This document shows, in pieces, positions 46,696-57,420 of a stretch of 64,000 bases of DNA. The stretch spans positions 2,852,001 through 2,916,000 of the forward strand of contig JAPXFQ010000787.1 of assembly GCA_028564705.1 (NCBI GenBank). Reading direction: 5' to 3'. The notes under the pieces were generated by a model, which was not told the origin of the DNA, made no database searches, and saw nothing but the letters and a program-made list of their open reading frames with translations. Position numbers and translations under genes: made by a program. Within the stretch, counting starts at the first letter, position 1. Each line of letters begins with the position of its first letter. The DNA comes from Apricaphanius iberus (Eukaryota; Chordata; Actinopteri; Cyprinodontiformes; Aphaniidae).

Positions 46696-47199
46696 AGTGA
46701 CAGTGTGTAGTTTTCGCAGTAAATCTTTGAAAATAGCCATTAAAATATTGTGTAATAATAATTACGTAAAGCACATTAATTGCAAAATATTGGCGATATT
46801 GTAAAATATGACTTTAAAAATCAGTTTTAAAATACATAGGCGCAGGTCCTCTTTTCAGGGGAAAGCCATATTAGATGACGTCTTTACTTCTACAAGAGCC
46901 CAGACGGACAAAGCTCATGGAACAAGCACACTAGTAAAACATTGATTTCCCCTCAAAATGCAAAAAAGTTTCACCATGAATACATTTTTACCTCTTTGCT
47001 AGTTCCAAGCGATGAAAGAGAGACTAATGTGCTCGTCATGTTGCTGCAAATAGATAATTCGCAGGGAATTGTGCGTTTGAAAACAGCAGTAGTTGGACCT
47101 TCGTTGTTGAGTTCCTTACTCGAAGACACAGATACCACATGCTTGTGATAATTTAGGTATACACTGCCCCCTACTGGCCGAAAATTACACACTGTGCCT
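46696..47199. mobile_element. TTAA-flanked MITE (piggyBac-like)
   Basis: This 504-bp element has TTAA at 46692-46695 and 47200-47203. Ends are AGTGACAGTGTGTAGTTTTCG on the left and, inverted, AGGCACAGTGTGTAATTTTC on the right, nearly the same. TTAA targets and short inverted ends are the piggyBac signature. The 68-73 codon frames inside on both strands are not conserved-looking. A CCCCTACTGGCC motif lies next to the right end. Confidence 0.7.
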
Positions 47200-47203
47200 T
47201 TAA

Positions 47204-47824
47204 GTCGTATTTTTTTCTGTTATTCATCTGCACTAGATTTATACTTGATTACCTTTATGCATTTAGGATTAGACCTTTTTCTCTTTTATGTTTCAACCTT
47301 TGTTTTACTTCCCTTTGTGTTTGTCATCGCTGCCATTCTGCCTCCTTCCCAGCTGCAATTCATCTCCATCTGCACATTCACTCTCCCACCTGCATCTGAA
47401 TACCTTGATTAGTTCCCTCTGGTTCCTCTGTAACTTCTCTCTGTACCATCAGTATTTCAGCAGCCCACTTTCTGTCATACCTCCATGGATTCTTCATTAA
47501 GGTAGAATCCATTTCACCCCCCCCCCCCCATTGGGATATTTTCTTTACTGTTGCTGTACGTAACCTCTGTTCACCCCTTTAATTAAACAATCTTTCTATT
47601 ACAAGATCATTTGCATTTGGGTCCTACTTGCGGTACAACATGACATAAATCCCTAGGTTTCATTTTGTTAGTGGAATTGTTCAACCAAGGCTCTGGATAA
47701 TGATTGCAGAAGCTCTTTTTGCCAGCATTGTGCGCATGAAGACAATAACATTCAATGTGTGTATAGGAATTATCTTGGATTAATTCTTAACATTGCTTTT
47801 GTTTTTCCACTGAATGAAAAAAAT
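47204..47824. other. Non-coding DNA, no gene recognised
   Basis: Includes a C run at about 47517-47530. No element recognised. Confidence 0.4.
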
Positions 47825-47978
47825 CTGTACTTGTTACTGCATGGAGGAACAGTTGGTGGCACTGTTGCCTTCCACCAAGAATGTGCTGGGTTTGAATCTC
47901 GGCCTGGGTTCTTTCTGCAAGCAGTTTGAAGGTTTGCCATTTGCATACACCTTCCTGCACCTACCATGGCAAAAAGGT

Positions 47979-48630
47979 TGCCACTATATATCCAATCCAT
48001 ACCATACCAAGTCTCAAGCCAAAGTTAGTTAAACACAGCTAATCACTAAGTTGTAATGTTACTTTTTTATAGATATAACTGGTCCTAAATCTTAAAATAA
48101 ATAGACTGATCACATTAGGTTTAGGCTCCGGTCCTCGAATATTAGGATTAGGAAAATAGTAAAGTTAGGTTAAGGTAATGCTCCTCAAATGTTTGATTAG
48201 GATTAGTAATATATCAACCAGGCTGGCCAATCAGAGACGAGAACGGCAGGACTTTTAACGGGTACAGTTTTCGTATGAATCAAAAGAGATTTAGATTTAG
48301 AGATTCGAACATTACATTAATATCACACTCCTCTAACAAAAAGGGTCTCAATCAATCGATATTTGTGAATCTTTGCATGTATTTCCATAATTAATCTCCC
48401 TGGCTGTTGTTCTTATAACTGTATGTTGTATACGTCATTTGTCTTCTTGTTTTATAATCACACTCTGTTCAATAAAGTTATTGGGGGGAAAAAACATTGG
48501 ATATGGAGGCTGAATAAGCAATACATTTCCCATACGAAGAAACCTCTCCTTGGGACTTCTCTTCTTTTTTTCTACTTGTTTGACATCGGTTTACGTCGGA
48601 CTTCTGACATGGATTGGATATATAGTGGCA
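47979..48630. mobile_element. Inverted-repeat transposon of unknown superfamily
   Basis: The termini are a perfect 22-bp inverted pair starting TGCCACTATATATCCAATCC (47979-48000 and 48609-48630). The interior, 652 bp overall, contains the 48100-48200 block with TTAGGTTTAGG/GGATTAGGA-like direct repeats. No transposase is seen. It lies inside the repeat at 47825-49140. No target duplication could be recognised, so the superfamily is unassigned. Confidence 0.65.
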
Positions 48631-48722
48631 CACTTGTTGGCCATTGTAACTGCAGTTGGGTCCCTCTTGTTCTCTTTGGGTCCTCCTGCTTCCTCACACA
48701 ATCCAAAAGCATGACTCTAAGG

Positions 48723-48945
48723 CAGGGATCCTCAAGTCCAGGCCTCAAGGGCCGGTGTCCTACCAGTTTTAGAGGTGTCTCTGCTCCAACACAGCTAATT
48801 CAAATTCTCTAAATTCCTCCTCAGCATTGCAAAGTTCTGCAGAGACCTGATAACGAGCCATTATTTGATTCTGGTGTGTTGAACCAGGGAAAGAACTAAA
48901 ACCTGCAGGATACCGGCCCTCAAGGCCTGGAGGTGGGGATCCCTG
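48723..48945. mobile_element. Short hAT-type MITE
   Basis: The 223-bp element is bounded by CTCTAAGG (48715-48722) and CTCTAAAG (48946-48953), an 8-bp duplication with one mismatch. Its ends CAGGGATCC and GGGATCCCTG are inverted, extended by AGGCCTCAAGGGCCGGTGTC and its complement-like CCGGCCCTCAAGGCCT. It matches a familiar teleost MITE with CAAGGGCCG ends. Its interior has a CACAGCTAATTCAAAT...ATTTGATTCTGGTGTGTTG pairing. No coding capacity. Confidence 0.85.
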
Positions 48946-49140
48946 CTCTAAAGGAAGTTTGTCTCTCTAAAATGCCCTTAACTGTGCAAGTGTGTTATTT
49001 GTTCTGTGTGTATCAGCAACTGATTGGCAATTAGTCCAGGGTGTGCTCTGCTGCTTGCCCAGTGATTGCTGGAGATACGCACCAGCCCCACAGCATGATG
49101 CTGCAAGGGTTACTGGGTATAAAGGATGGATGGATGGAAA

Positions 49141-51116
49141 ATGAAGGTGGACTTTTTTTTTCATGTTAGCATATGCTGCTGCAATACAGTTGTATCCAGA
49201 GAAACAGATGATACATTCCATCTGCAATGGGAAAATATTTTTTTTTTAGTATTTCTAGAAGTTGAACATAATGCTTTATGGTTTTCAGCTGTAAACTGGA
49301 GGTGAGGCTGCAAGCTACTGGAGACACATTTCAATGAACCAGACCCCCTTTTGTTTTTTGTGGCATTTTCACAGAATGTGTGTGCACACACTAAGCATTC
49401 AGCTCCACAGGTGCAGCACCCCACCCCACTGTCTGAAGCTGTGTAGCGCAGAGTCACACTGATCTGTTTGCTCAACAGTGGGAGGGAGTCGGAGGGGAGT
49501 TGGGGATTGATGGCATGGTGGAGGAGGTTGGTAGGCAGGAGGCGACGTAGGACATCTGAGGCAGGAGAGGAAACGGCTGTATCTTCGAGGGCTGTTCACA
49601 CCTTATCACTCAGTCCCCTTCTCTGCATGTAGGAGGGATCATTTCCTCGTATGTAATCAGGACGTCTCATTTGCTTGGAAATGCAAAAGAGCATCTGTGT
49701 AGCTGCCTGCCTTCTCGTGTGCATTTTGTATGCAATGAATACATCCCTTCATTAGTTCAGTCCAGATAGCCTGGTAACCTCCTCTGCATTCTGGCGTAGC
49801 GTTGCTGAAACAACCCGCTCAGCCCCAAACATCTACATCTCTCTGCAACAGAGGAACTGATGCAAACGGTTATCTCTGTCTGCCCCCTAGTGAGCACCCT
49901 GGGAAGTTACCCACTCTAAACTTCTTAAGTGTATTCTTGGGAACAGCCAGATCTGTCATGTGTCTGACTATTGACAGTTTGATCACTTTATCTCTACCCT
50001 GCCTTAGCAACAAACAGGCCACTTTAGCTAGGCGAATAAGGCATGTGTTCACTTTGTTGCTCAGGAACTGCTGCCAGGTGAGTCACATTTGCGAGAGCCT
50101 TTAGACTGTAGGGTGGAGAAGTTCATTAATCAAAAGTGCATTATCCTTACGATTAGGTTAGCCTGTTTAAACCCCTTGGCATTGTCTTCATTTGTTACAA
50201 TTATGGCTTTGTCAGGTAGAGATGTAACACGCCACAAACACAGTCAACAGGGCCTCTTTTTCACCTTAACAAGATGTTGCTCAATAAGCCCAGCCCCCAA
50301 CCCCCCCACACCCCGTGTACTCTTCCTCCTCCACTTTCTCTGTTGCCTTTGCCTTCCTCAGTGCTCAACGGTGATGTATAACACCAGCTCCCGTGTCTTT
50401 TTCTCCAAACACAATAAAGCCTTTGTGTATTTTGACATGAAAAATGTTCAACATAGAGGAAAACTATCAACTTTCTGCTGGTGGCTCCGGTCCAGTGTGG
50501 CAGCTTAGTAACAGCTTCCTCCTTTCCAAAAATGGAAACTTTAGATTCTTAAAAAAAAATCTGTTCCCATGTTTTGCTCAAGAACAAAAACTTGACTGCT
50601 ATTAAATGCATATTTCACAATATCACTATATTATCAACGAACAGAAAAATAACAACTCAACAATGTTTTTTGCCAGCTTGTGTTCAGCATCATCACAGTT
50701 GCCCAAGGTAAGGGCAGGAATAATATTGCATTGCAATTACAGTCAGAATTTGGAAGTTTCAACTTCTGAGTCGGAAAAAAATTGACAGGAAAGCCCCCCT
50801 TGAAGTCTAAATTCCTGACTTTCCCACTCGGGAAGTTTGAGATTTTTCCTTGCCCCAACTTCCAGCTTCAGTATGGCAGCTCCTCACATCAACAATTATA
50901 AACTATGGTGGAAACATGTTTATTTTACAAGACCAACTAAAATCAATGTAACATGCAGAACCTGCAACTCTAAAAAACAAAAAAACAAGTAGTTTTTGCA
51001 TGTGGAAAGTACAGCTTTAAACGTGTTTGTAAGCGATACTAAAAAAGTGGCTACATGGGTGTGGCCATATTAGAATCTGAATTTATCCCACTTTGTTAAC
51101 TGGAATTCTGTTTAAT
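49141..51116. other. Non-coding DNA, no gene recognised
   Basis: Open frames up to 139 codons (50089-50508 plus) carry no motifs. About 49580-49800 is repeat-free. Short T and C runs are present. About 50700-50880 looks like part of a MITE, not provable. Confidence 0.4.
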
Positions 51117-51719
51117 GGGGAGCCTAAATCGTGCCCTTCTGCATGCAGTCCACAGGTCCCCTATAAGGTCCAAAAAAAATTATGAGTCAATAGAGGGATA
51201 AAAGTTATTTTCTGATCTTGAGAAAGGCCTTATTTTTCAACTGGTAGCAAAAGTTACTTTAGGTTTTGTGTGAAAACACATTGTTGACCAGAACTTAAAA
51301 AGAAGAAAAATGACTGGGAGGGTAGGTATCTTCGCCTCCTCCCTCCAGGAAAAGGGAAGGATCATTAAACATGAGGAAAAAAAACACGATAACTCTGGCC
51401 ATGTGGAAAGCGGCAGCTATGCTTGGGGAGAAATAATGGCTCGAGTAAGAGCCAGCATGTGGGAGAAGCTCTACAAGGTTTCGACAAGTATATGTCGACT
51501 TCTGAGTTTTAGTCATTCAATTAGGAATTTTTACAAACAAATCGCAAATCACATGATAAACGGAGTCGAGACGGACACCATTCGTTATGATCTAAATGTA
51601 GATACCGCAAGTGTGTGATTCAGGGCAGAAGGCAAAGTGGACAAGAATATAACTTTTATCGCTCTCTTGATTTTTTTTCCAGCCCTGGGCCGATCGGAAA
51701 GGGCGAAGACTCGGGGTCC
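51117..51719. mobile_element. Inverted-repeat element, sister of 42942-43429
   Basis: It aligns end to end, in opposite orientation, with 42942-43429: GGGGAGCCTAAATCGTGCCC, TGAGTCAATAGAGGGATAAA, CAAAAGTTACTTTAGGTTTT and CCGATCGGAAAGGGCGAAGA are shared with or complementary to blocks of the sister. It is longer because of extra sequence in the middle (about 51480-51610). The ends GGGGAGCC and GACTCGGGGTCC are degraded inverted repeats. No transposase is visible. Confidence 0.6.
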
Positions 51720-52098
51720 GCATTAGGTGTGACTTCAAACCCAGCTCCGACTTTTGACTTTCTAGGTAAATGGAACACATTTTTAATTTTAAGATCAGAC
51801 CATCCAATTTCACAGCCACTTACTTACAGTCCTTGCTTTCAATACATATGGGTACAGCATCTGAATTTGGACACACCCAATGACTCCTGGAAGTTTAGAA
51901 CTGCTACATTTTCACTTCTTTTAGTAGCTGGACTTGCTGCAGCGCTAACTTGAATATAAACAAGACGAGGGAGAGATTTGGTTTCACTTTTTGTATATTT
52001 GTTTTGTTGTCCTCTAAACATAAGGTAGAAGCAAAACAATACCTTAGCTTTTAAATATTTGACCATTGCAGTCCAAAACTGCAATTAATTTAACTTTC
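51720..52098. other. Non-coding DNA, no gene recognised
   Basis: Nothing recognisable. Confidence 0.4.
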
Positions 52099-52106
52099 AT
52101 AAGCAT

Positions 52107-52702
52107 GGGGTGACTAGATTTTTTAAACTAAAAACTGGGACACCTAACTTTGACCAAACATTTTGACCAAAACCAAAAATGAAAGGTTGACATATCCTCA
52201 CTGATGACACATAATAGCTTTTTGTTGTACAAAATGCAAAACTAGTAATATTTGATCATTTACATAAAAAATAAGGACATTGTTATGAAATTGTTTTAGT
52301 GCAACATTTTTATCGAACCAATATCGCATTTTTGAAAGATATTTGTTTGGACAATATTAAATGTTGCCATTTTGTTAACAGTAAAAAAAACGACGTCTCT
52401 CATCAATGGTATGAGCGATGAGGATAAGGTTACACAGGCACGTAGCGTACTGTTGTGCTTTTTCATTGGTTCATTGCCATCATTGTGATAATTTTGTTAT
52501 GGTCATACAATCACAAAATTGTCAAAGACCATTACTTCTGTGTGCTGTAAACCATGACACTGGTTAAAAATCAGTACGTTTGGGACAAAGGCTTAGTGAA
52601 ATCGGGACACTATAATGGGTTTGTAAACATCCTCGGGGACACAGGACAAATGGCTCAAAATTGGGACTGTTCCGGGTAAATCAGGATGCCTGGTCACCCA
52701 AT
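52107..52702. mobile_element. hAT-type non-autonomous element
   Basis: The 596-bp insert is bounded by ATAAGCAT (52099-52106) and CTAAGCAT (52703-52710), one mismatch in 8 bp. Ends are GGGGTGACTAGATTTTTT and, inverted, ATTGGGTGACCAGGCATCC, agreeing in GGGTGAC.AG. Subterminal CTGGGACACC and GTGTCC/GGGACACAGG motifs pair. No transposase is encoded. Confidence 0.75.
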
Positions 52703-52852
52703 CTAAGCATCTGGCATTGATAGAGGGCTAACACCTAGCTACACAAGAAGAGACTCTGCTACTACTGTATAAACACTGTGTTGTTCTTGATCTTGTTTTC
52801 TAACTTTACATGGATCATAAGCATTCTTATGAGGCAATACATTATCAAAGGG

Positions 52853-53070
52853 TGAATTCACACCAGGCCTTTTTGGTTTGCTTAAATGAAACTCTAATTT
52901 GTTTGCCCAGAAAGTCTGGTTTGTTCGGAGAGGTGTGAATGCTCACCTGAACTCTAATGCACACCAAAAAAAAGCAAACTCTGTTCTGCCTAAAAATCTA
53001 GGTCTAAACTGGGTTGAAGTGAACTCCAGTGTGCTTTGATTGCATATGTGAATGCCAAACTGTCAGGGGG
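52853..53070. mobile_element. MITE-like fragment
   Basis: GGGTGAATTCACACCAGGCC and further GGTTTG/CAAACC-type repeats resemble one end of a teleost MITE whose ends read GTGAATTCACACC. A matching opposite end was not found nearby. Confidence 0.4.
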
Positions 53071-55689
53071 ATGCTCCAAAATTAGAAAGCGGACTATAGC
53101 TGAGAGCATTCTGAATAAATGCTACCAACATAGCCGCACAACAACTCTGCCTTGTCCTCTGCGCATATTTTCCAAAGAGAGAAGAGCAATCCATAAACTG
53201 CTATAATCTGATGCTACCCCATTTTGGATTTGAAAATGAACGTGGAAGCATCAATTCAGGAAAATTGCAATTTAAACATGCCTTGTTAGCGGTGCTGATG
53301 TGAAAAGAGATTGACGTACAAACAGAAACTTTCCGGTGGTGGCTCAAGTCTATTGAGGCAACTCAGTTACACCTTCATCCTGTTTGAGACAAAATGGAAA
53401 CTTTAAAGTTCCTGCAAGGCTCTGGCATCAAAAACAAAGCGTCACTGCACTAAAACATGTCTGTTCCCATCACTCAACATCAAGGGTAAAAAGTATCTGG
53501 TAACCACAGCGGTAATCAGATGTGCTTTTCATGCCGCGGAAACGAGGACTCTCACCGAATCACCACTGGAGCCAGATGAGGAGGAAAGTACGACTTGTTA
53601 GTCATAGTGGGGGCTCAATCAAACACTGTCACTCTGCCTTAGCTCTCAGGTGTGAAATAACAGCAGAATGAGAAGAAAGTTTGAGTGAGAGGCTTTTTTT
53701 TTTTTTATTCCCTCTTCATCCTTATGAGTCGTTTGGCTGTCAGCTCCACACCCCGCGCTGTGCTTGCACACAAGCTCCTTTCCAGTCAGTACACTGCGAG
53801 AATAGGCGAGTCCCTGCTTCTTTGAATTCATCTCACCGGCAACACTCTTGCGATTGTCAATTTCATGCTTGATTAGTTGTCATTACTCTGCGAGAGACAA
53901 AAAATGGGGAGGGAGGAATGCATTTCAGGATTAAAATAGAGAGCGAGACCTCCCTAAAGAGTCAGATTTGGTCTTTGCAGGGTTGAATGAAGAAGGAGAT
54001 TTTTTTTTATTCTATTTTTTTGCATGCATAGACAGCATTTATTCTCGTCTGCCACACTTTCTAGAGTGGCGTTATATTGATTTAACTCTTTCTGATTATT
54101 AAGGTAATTAGCAAAGCAGTAACTATGTTAAACTTATTCCTCCTAGACTCCTACGCATAATAAGTAAAATAGCAAGTAGCTTTGTGACACTGATAGGTTA
54201 TTATGATACACCCCAACCGCCGTATCAAGTTGTTTTTTTTCCCCAATCTGTTGCCGCATCGATCTAGTCCAATGTCAGTAATATTTTATTTAGAAAAAGA
54301 TGGAAGCACGAAAGGTCATTCATTTCCCGAGACAGGCCTCCACAATGTTGTCTCAGTGACAGAGAACCACTGCGGCGATGCATAATTTAATATTTTTGAA
54401 ATATGATAATGATCCCGATGCCTTGTCTCCCACTGGAAAGATATCCGGGCAGATTTCAAAGCGCTCTCGAATGTCAGCGTGGGTCGTGACGATGGGAGGA
54501 ATTTGCTGTTTTAATCAACAAAGAGCAAAAGGCTCCCAATGAAAATGATCTTCTGCACCCTTATTGTGAAGATAAGCAGGCTCATAATAAACATGCGCCC
54601 AAATCCCACCCATACAGCCGAGCTCGCCTGTACCTCCCAGACTTTTATTCAACCCGCTTTGACTGCAGCATCCCTTTGCTTGGTGACATTTAGCTTTTCC
54701 TTTGAGTTTAGTTCTGCTTGTTAGGCCTTCAGAGCACATGGGATCACATTTTTTATTGCTTTGTTAGAACTGAAATCTTGCATCCTTAAGCCTCTGAATC
54801 AGTGCAGGACTCTTAGAGAAGGGGTTTCAGAACCCTTTTTATCAAGCCTGAATTTAAATCTTGCAGTGTGAGTGCATTGATATTCAAACTAAAAGCCGCC
54901 CCTGTGCTCCATTTCTTCTTTGATATTGTCATGGCTGTCGATGTCCAACTTATCCATGGTCTTTATTTAGCGCCTGCTGGTGTTGGACTCATCCAGCCTA
55001 TTCCTGATCAAGACATTGGCCACCAGCAGACGGGTATCATGGCATCTAGCTTGTCTGCAATAAAGCCTTATTTTTTGATCAACTGTTATCAGCACCCTCT
55101 AATGGGTATATATATATATATATATAAATCTACAAACTTGGAATGGCAAAGATACTGAGGAGGACTCGAGCTTGGAATGGGTGGGCGAGAGGGATATATA
55201 TATATATAATATCAGAGGTTGCGCTATCCTTTTTTGTCCGTCATTTTGACAATCAGGGTAAAATGAAAAAAACATCTATTTATTTTTCTATTCATTTTAA
55301 GTATTGTTCAATCAAAACAACCTGACAAGAGAACTACATAAAAGTCCAATCAAACGTTTATGTTTATTGAAAGAATACGTGATGTGGTTCCTGCACAGCT
55401 TTTTTTTTATTAATTTTTATTATGTAGGAGTTGGATTGCTGCAGAAGTTATTGACATGAAGAGTATGAGTGGAATAGTTTACCCCATCATGGGGGTTTAG
55501 CTGTTAGTCTGCAGGGACAATCCGCGCGTCGCTGCCGCATTGGAGACTGCAATGAAAGACCCACTCTGAAAATCTTTAAAAGTGGACCTGGCATGAAATT
55601 TGCATTTTTTGATCATATCTTTTCGTTCCCCCAGGCTGCCTACGGCCCCCAAGGGGTTAAAATTACTGATTAGTCTTTCCTTTGTTCCG
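53071..55689. other. Non-coding DNA with a candidate conserved patch
   Basis: No gene recognised. About 54230-54730 is repeat-free, of balanced composition, with homeodomain-like ATAATTTAAT cores near 54380-54395. Two TA microsatellites lie at 55110-55127 and 55193-55209. TGACAATCAGGGTAAAATG around 55246-55264 may be the edge of another transposon. Confidence 0.35.
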
Positions 55690-55995
55690 GGATATGTCTG
55701 CCTACATGGTGAAATTAGCACTCAGAAATGGGCTGTTAGGCAGTTCGGCATATGATGATACGTTTCGGCATATTGTTGGGTGTAAAAAAGAGAACATAAC
55801 TCTTTTTGTCCTCCCCACTTCTGAGCCACTGAAAAGCTTGTGGATAGACTTTATGTATGCAGGGAATGTGCCCGACCGACTGCCGAATCGTGTCGTAGTT
55901 TGTGGCAAACATTTCTCGGATGACATACCTCACTGGATTCGCAGATTGTCTTAAACTTCTACCAGGATTAATACCAACTCTCCATTAACCAGCAA
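55690..55995 (+). pseudogene. THAP zinc-finger domain fragment
   Basis: The open frame 55682-55954 reads YMVKLALRNGLLGSS, then GCKKENITLFVLPT and WIDFMYAGNVPD, then VVVCGKHFSDD. The C-x2-H pair in CGKHF, the tryptophan and the proline fit a THAP domain (C2CH finger) that recognises DNA in THAP proteins and P-element-type transposases. The first zinc cysteines are degenerate. A one-base shift after SDD moves the downstream sequence to a new frame, where GFADCLKLLPGLIPTL is readable, the usual sequence after a THAP finger. A TGTACAAG|TAAGC donor-like site follows at about 56005-56012. It is a decayed copy or an exon of a damaged gene. Confidence 0.6.
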
Positions 55996-56689
55996 ATATC
56001 CCTGTACAAGTAAGCATATTTCCTCAATAATGTCCTTCAGCTGTTAGTACACATTGTGGCATTGTTTGAGTTGTTTGCTTTTCAATTAGCTTCATAGCTA
56101 ACATTCAGAATTAGCTTCACAGCTAATACCCCAGTTTGTTTATGTAGCATTGGTGCTAGCATGCTTTTATTGGGGGGAAAAAAGATTATATATTATAGTT
56201 GGACTTTCGAAATATCGTTAGAGACTCATTGACCACAGAAGCGCATAGCCTAGGCCCCGCCCTCTGAAACCCGGCCGTTCTGTGCTAATGCTCACAGATG
56301 GGCTACCTCGTCACACCTGCAATTCTACAACAAGGCTGAATTACGGCAAGCGATCCTTTGATACAGTATTAAGGTACTTAGAGTGTGGCTAAAAAGGGCC
56401 CAAACATTGCGGGGAATTTCATGCCATTTCTATTTTAAGCTATTTTAAAAGGTTCTCGGTTTTCTTTAAATTATTATGCTGTGTCAAGCCAAAGTCACAA
56501 AACCCATGCTGTGTTCTATGACATAGAAAGAGCAGAGCAGTAGTAGCTCATTAGCAATTCACCCACCTAGGATGAGGATGAGAAACACAAAGACCTACAT
56601 AGATACTACTTCTACTACATATAACTAGATTTGTACTACCTGGATACATCAGAATTTGCAAAAAATCACAGTAGATCATTTTTAAAATA
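55996..56689. other. Non-coding DNA downstream of the THAP fragment
   Basis: Contains short imperfect repeats (TTAGCTTCA.AGCTAA twice at 56085-56125) and GGCCCCGCCCTC near 56250. It may be intron or end of the same transposon. Confidence 0.35.
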
Positions 56690-57420
56690 ATTAATTCAAT
56701 TTTTCCAGTTACAGCACTGATATAATTTTGATCAAATTCGATTAAAAAAATCACGATCTTGACACCCCTAATATATTTATCAACCTATTTGAACGCTTCT
56801 TTTTAAACAGTAACGGAAAATCTGAAGACAAGCTGTCATTTTGATAGATTGCAATTTGCCCCCCAGCAACAGAGGCACACACATTTTTGACCTTATGTAT
56901 TGAGTTTAGGTAATTGAATCGATCTAAATAAGATTCCCATAAGAACATCTTACCTCAGACCTGGACACCGTACTCAATGCATCTTGCAATCCGGGAGCTG
57001 ACAACACGTTGAAGAGTAACGAAGCATGGAGCGAATCTGTGACTGCACCAGACCCAGACTGGTGCTAGCATGCTTTTATGCTTTTTAAACAGTAACGGAA
57101 AAACAGTTACCTCTGTCACCACATCAGTCTGGTGTACAGATTGCTGCAGCTTAATTAGTGATGCCGAAGGAGTGCATGCTGCTGTATTTCTTCCCGCTGA
57201 AGCGATCAGAACCGCCCTTTCTCAAAGAGCCTTGCCGAATTCTGATCACTACAATGTCAGAAATATTTCCTGATTTCAAAACTTTGGCTGAAGTGGTGCT
57301 TGTATTTTCAGTCTCCAGTGTGGCAACAAAACACAGATTTTACCTCCGTTATATACAACAGAGAGTGCAATTCAGCTGCATGCAGAATGTTCAGGCTACC
57401 ACAGGTGAAGTTTTCATAAT
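56690..57420 (+). mobile_element. hAT-like relic with dimerisation-type C-terminus
   Basis: 56700-56775 (AATTCGATTAAAAAAATCACGATCTTGACACCCCTAA shortened) looks like a hAT terminus. Further on, 56945-56985 and 57265-57310 share blocks with 27950-28190. The frame at 57240-57360 reads FPDFKTLAEVVLVFSVSSVA, which resembles the hAT C-terminal dimerisation motif (LA..AL..P.S.A...F), though its usual E-R-x-F is degraded to KHRF. The relation of the terminus and the coding piece is uncertain, so boundaries are approximate. Confidence 0.4.

Larger units (their letters stand above)
47825..49140 (+). repeat. tRNA-like-headed interspersed repeat, interrupted twice
   Basis: Pieces at 47840-47978, 48631-48722 and 48946-49140 form one repeat. 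The first has GTTGGTGGCACTGTTGCCTT and GGGTTTGAATCTCGGCC, similar to a tRNA B box (GGTTCGAATCC). The second has TCCTCCTGCTTCCTCACACA. The third has TCCAGGGTGTGC and ends ATAAAGGATGGATGGATGG. This order is a common teleost repeat as I remember it. It is split by a 652-bp inverted-repeat element and by a 223-bp hAT MITE. Confidence 0.55.

Noticed and set aside
47840..47930. Possible functional tRNA gene
   Set aside because: There is a B-box-like GGGTTTGAATCTC, but no cloverleaf can be drawn, and the sequence is part of an interspersed repeat.
50089..50508. 139-codon plus-strand frame
   Set aside because: No recognisable motif, no splice or start context, and composition of ordinary non-coding DNA.
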